Positions 7,773-8,789 of a stretch of 8,789 nucleotides of DNA are shown piece after piece (position 1 is the stretch's first letter; each line of letters opens with the position of its first letter). The stretch covers positions 1 through 8,789 of the forward strand of contig SFJH01000053.1 of the NCBI GenBank assembly GCA_004555155.1. Reading direction: 5' to 3'. The stretch is from Clostridiales bacterium. Its GTDB lineage: Bacteria > Bacillota > Clostridia > Christensenellales > Aristaeellaceae. A model generated the notes under the pieces. The model was not told where the DNA came from and did no database searches. It saw only the letters and a list, made by a program, of their open reading frames with translations. A program made the translations under genes and the position numbers.

Positions 7773-7781
7773 ATTTGATGT
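7756..7781. repeat. 8-bp inverted repeat ACATCAAA/TTTGATGT
   Basis: ACATCAAA (7756-7763) pairs with TTTGATGT (7774-7781) around a 10-nt loop that holds the second CGGGGGTAT. Reading rightwards the stem is followed by TTTT (7782-7785), so a weak plus-strand terminator is possible, though the stem is AT-rich. Confidence 0.5.
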
Positions 7782-7793
7782 TTTTCGTAGTTT

Positions 7794-7809
7794 GAAGTGT
7801 ATCCACTTC
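7794..7809. repeat. Inverted repeat GAAGTG/CACTTC beside a promoter candidate
   Basis: GAAGTG (7794-7799) and CACTTC (7804-7809) with a 4-nt loop. It sits just downstream of the leftward promoter candidate at 7821-7849, at about +5 to +20, so it could be an operator or a 5' stem-loop. Confidence 0.45.
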
Positions 7810-7820
7810 TCCAAGAATAT

Positions 7821-7849
7821 ATGATAGCACACGGAAATTCAAAAAACAA
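7821..7849 (-). promoter_or_regulatory. Leftward promoter candidate with extended -10
   Basis: On the minus strand, -35 TTGTTT (7849-7844), 17-nt spacer, and -10 TATCAT (7826-7821) preceded by TGC (extended -10). Transcripts would start near 7814 and run about 145 nt through the stem-loops into the comM remnant. No gene with a good start is seen downstream. Confidence 0.45.
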
Positions 7850-7866
7850 CTTCATATAAGCATTCA

Positions 7867-7878
7867 CCGAAATTTCGG
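7867..7878. repeat. 12-bp perfect palindrome CCGAAATTTCGG
   Basis: A perfect palindrome about 17 bp upstream of the leftward -35 candidate. It could be an activator or repressor site for that promoter; no binding protein can be assigned. Confidence 0.4.
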
Positions 7879-7964
7879 ATTTCCCTCTCTATGTTTACAA
7901 AAGCCACAGTTTTTACGCAGGAATTTACTCAAAAGGGCCGCTTTGATGTAATCCGAACAGACAT

Positions 7965-8000
7965 AAAAAAAGTAGGCACCGGCGACGAAGCGCCAATACC
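7965..8000 (-). terminator. Intrinsic terminator of the XRE regulator gene
   Basis: On the minus strand a 10-bp stem (8000-7991 with 7984-7975, three G-U pairs) closes a CUUCGU loop and is followed, after three bases, by seven T (7971-7965). The stem begins three bases after the regulator's stop codon. It isolates that gene from the DNA to its left. Confidence 0.85.
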
Positions 8001-8002
8001 CA

Positions 8003-8344
8003 CTACCGTTTATTCAGATCAGTTACCATATCGAGCATATCTTCGAATACCTTCTGCTGTTCCTCAGACAAGGAATTCCAGCGGTTGAGTACACGTTGCT
8101 GTTTTGCAGTCAGGGTGACAACGATGCCTTCTTCCTCGGTGGCAAAGAACTGTGACATGGTCACGCCCAGCCCATTGCATATCTTCGTAAGCGTACCCAC
8201 CGAAGGGTTGCTCGTCAGAATGAAGATATTCTTTACGGTCTGCCACGAAACACCTGAAGCCTGTGCCAACGCGTAGACATTCATTCCGCGTTCATCCATC
8301 AGCTGCTTGAGCCTTGCCGCTACATTCACATTATCACCACCCAT
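8003..8344 (-). CDS. XRE-family helix-turn-helix transcriptional regulator
   Basis: Small cytoplasmic DNA-binding protein of 108-113 residues. Counted from the ATG at 8344, the five-helix XRE domain spans about residues 7-65 (ARLKQLMDERGMNVYALAQ, then the turn ASGVSWQTVKNIF and SNPSVGTLTKICNGLGVTMSQFF). A linker with an acidic TEEEG and a C-terminal helix pair (LTAKQQRVLNRW, LSEEQQKVFEDMLDMV) follow; the latter probably dimerises. No catalytic or peptidase domain is present. Three starts compete: TTG 8383 and ATG 8344 without ribosome-binding sites, and GTG 8329 with GGTGG seven bases upstream. The promoter places transcription start at about 8344, so either the ATG is leaderless or the GTG is used. 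The gene has its own promoter and terminator, and 9-bp direct repeats flank the promoter, suggesting autoregulation. No toxin partner is adjacent. Confidence 0.9.
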   Translation of the reverse strand: MGGDNVNVAARLKQLMDERGMNVYALAQASGVSWQTVKNIFILTSNPSVGTLTKICNGLGVTMSQFFATEEEGIVVTLTAKQQRVLNRWNSLSEEQQKVFEDMLDMVTDLNKR

Positions 8345-8397
8345 TACGAATATTGTATCGGATTTCTTACATACTGAAAACAATACCGATTACGAAT
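8343..8397. repeat. Direct repeats ATTACGAAT flanking the regulator's promoter
   Basis: Identical 9-mers at 8343-8351 and 8389-8397. One lies between the -10 and the start codon, the other just upstream of the -35. Related CGAT/CCGAT and ACAAT segments lie next to both copies. This is the layout expected of an autoregulatory XRE operator pair; the assignment is inferred. Confidence 0.5.
8352..8380 (-). promoter_or_regulatory. Promoter of the XRE regulator
   Basis: On the minus strand -35 TTTTCA (8380-8375), 17-nt spacer, -10 TACAAT (8357-8352). The predicted start at about 8344-8345 coincides with the first ATG of the regulator, which makes the downstream GTG 8329 with GGTGG the better supported translation start. 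Confidence 0.65.
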
Positions 8398-8431
8398 GGA
8401 CTTGTAATTGATATGGGTATTTTGTTGGGAG

Positions 8432-8463
8432 CGCTTTATTATTTGAGTAAAGCGTGATATAAT
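8432..8463 (+). promoter_or_regulatory. Extended -10 promoter with inverted repeat, facing the GH172 gene
   Basis: TGATATAAT (8455-8463) is a consensus extended -10. A weak -35 TTTATT (8435-8440) lies 17 nt upstream. CGCTTTA (8432-8438) and TAAAGCG (8448-8454) form a 7-bp inverted repeat with a 9-nt centre filling the spacer, a typical repressor position. The transcript would cross the IS remnant in antisense (a leader of about 185 nt) and reach the GH172 start. Confidence 0.55.
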
Positions 8464-8465
8464 AT

Positions 8466-8537
8466 ACTCCCTCGCACCAGTTCCTTGATTTGCCCATTGA
8501 TTACTTCCTCGTTCAGTGTTACAATCTTCTCAGAGAT
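8466..8537 (-). pseudogene. N-terminal fragment of an IS256-family (Mutator type) transposase
   Basis: Twenty-four codons read I-S-E-K-I-V-T then LNEEVINGQIKELVRGS, the highly conserved start of IS256-family transposases, which normally continues VEETLN and has about 400 residues in all. Here the frame diverges right after GS and ends nine codons later. The expected ATG start is ATC (8537-8535), while an AAAGGAG ribosome-binding site is retained about 10 nt upstream, so even the start codon has decayed. No DDE catalytic residues are present; the fragment is dead. Confidence 0.75.
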
Positions 8538-8639
8538 GGTTCCCAGGCTCCTTTCGAATGTTTGTGTTGCAACTCCATTCTATCAGCTGCCTGCCCACCA
8601 TGTCTATTCATTTTTGCGCAACTTATTGTACATTATCTC
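8466..8639 (-). mobile_element. Remnant of an IS256-family insertion sequence (left end)
   Basis: About 174 bp. Read on the minus strand it starts GAGATAATGTACAATAAG, then TTGCGCAAAAA. This resembles IS256-family terminal repeats as I remember them, but no second end is present to confirm it. It contains about 100 bp of leader with AAAGGAG, then the transposase N-terminus. Homology stops at about 8466, so the body and right end are lost. It lies 15 bp before the GH172 start codon. Confidence 0.65.
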
Positions 8640-8654
8640 AGAGAGGGGAAGAAT

Positions 8655-8789
8655 ATGAACAACTATTGTATGATCCAGAACTCCAAAACGTTTGCATTTT
8701 CCGCAGAGAATCCAACCGGTGTACGCGCAGGTGGTTCCCAGGGCGGTGACTGCACCAAGCTTCGTCCGACCGTGACGATTCCTGCAGGG
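8655..8789 (+). CDS. GH172 (DUF2961) glycoside hydrolase, N-terminus only
   Basis: Forty-five codons are visible before the right edge. They contain FAFSAENPTG, a glycine-rich stretch, then CTKLRPTVTI, matching the N-terminus of DUF2961/GH172 proteins (usually 350-400 residues). Known activities of the family are difructose dianhydride I synthase/hydrolase and alpha-D-arabinofuranosidase or other furanosidases; the exact substrate cannot be told from this piece. No signal peptide is seen, so a cytoplasmic enzyme is likely. The start is supported by AGAGGGGAA about 5 nt upstream of the ATG. It is the only plus-strand gene. It follows an IS256 remnant and a regulated-looking promoter, and the small XRE gene is divergent to it, so that regulator could also act here. 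Confidence 0.8.
   Translation, partial: MNNYCMIQNSKTFAFSAENPTGVRAGGSQGGDCTKLRPTVTIPAG

Larger units (their letters stand above)
7671..7964. other. AT-rich, hairpin-rich segment without a convincing gene
   Basis: 294 bp between the comM breakpoint and the regulator's terminator. It is much poorer in GC than the left block. It holds three short inverted repeats, a 12-bp perfect palindrome and a leftward promoter candidate, listed separately. Short open frames on both strands lack ribosome-binding sites and family resemblance. The left boundary could be the end of a mobile element (it begins CTAACTTGAACGACAATAC), but no matching inverted copy is found in the window. Confidence 0.6.

Noticed and set aside
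7759..7806. Minus-strand mini-frame starting GTG (VDTLQTTKNIKYTPV) after a GGAG
   Set aside because: It resembles the start of some transposases only vaguely, the GGAG is just two bases from the GTG, and the frame ends after 15 residues. Too little to name a family.
7891..8088. 65-codon plus-strand open frame in the AT-rich segment
   Set aside because: No ribosome-binding site, overlaps the regulator's terminator and 3' end in antisense, no family resemblance.
8003..8383. Antitoxin of a toxin-antitoxin pair
   Set aside because: The XRE gene is monocistronic, with a strong terminator and no toxin-like frame on either side.
8516..8749. 77-codon plus-strand frame overlapping the IS remnant and the GH172 start
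   Set aside because: It is antisense to the transposase fragment and out of frame with the GH172 motif; no ribosome-binding site.

Overview
The window joins two unlike pieces of DNA. Positions 1 to about 7670 are GC-rich, tightly packed housekeeping DNA with every gene on the minus strand. In transcription order they are a broken comM/yifB, a small secreted protein of unknown function, dprA, topA, trmFO, hslV and hslU, which runs off the left edge. The order dprA-topA-trmFO-(xerC)-hslV-hslU is the classic Bacillota arrangement (the dprA-topA-trmFO-codV-clpQ-clpY-codY neighbourhood of Bacillus). A folate-type TrmFO, a TopA with three Cys4 zinc ribbons and strong GGAGG ribosome-binding sites agree with this. 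I infer a GC-rich member of the Clostridia, but cannot name a genus. xerC is absent between trmFO and hslV.

The genes in the left block are nearly contiguous: topA and trmFO overlap by 17 nt, trmFO and hslV by 11 nt, hslV and hslU are 12 nt apart, and dprA and topA 28 nt apart. They most likely form one polycistronic unit. It covers DNA uptake and recombination (DprA, and ComM when intact), DNA supercoiling (TopA), tRNA U54 methylation (TrmFO) and ATP-dependent proteolysis (HslVU). A good SigA-type promoter upstream of the small secreted protein could feed it. That promoter overlaps a perfect 7-bp inverted repeat resembling an SOS box.

At about 7670 the comM frame stops abruptly just before its Walker B motif. 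The sequence becomes AT-rich and the ATPase N-terminal part is gone. From here to 8789 the DNA looks accessory. It holds a hairpin-rich segment of about 290 bp without a convincing gene, then a self-contained XRE-family regulator (own promoter and strong intrinsic terminator, minus strand). A roughly 170-bp remnant of an IS256-family insertion sequence follows, with the transposase N-terminus and probably the IS left end. Last comes the start of a plus-strand GH172/DUF2961 glycoside hydrolase gene that runs off the right edge. The GH172 start lies 15 bp from the inferred IS end. An extended -10 promoter with an inverted repeat sits exactly where the IS remnant is cut.

I see no CRISPR array, tRNA, rRNA or complete transposase, and no clear new multi-gene system. 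The most informative signals are the comM breakpoint, the previously uncalled IS256 remnant, the SOS-like operator next to dprA, and the compact regulator unit with repeats flanking its promoter. A chimeric assembly join at about 7670 cannot be excluded from the sequence alone.
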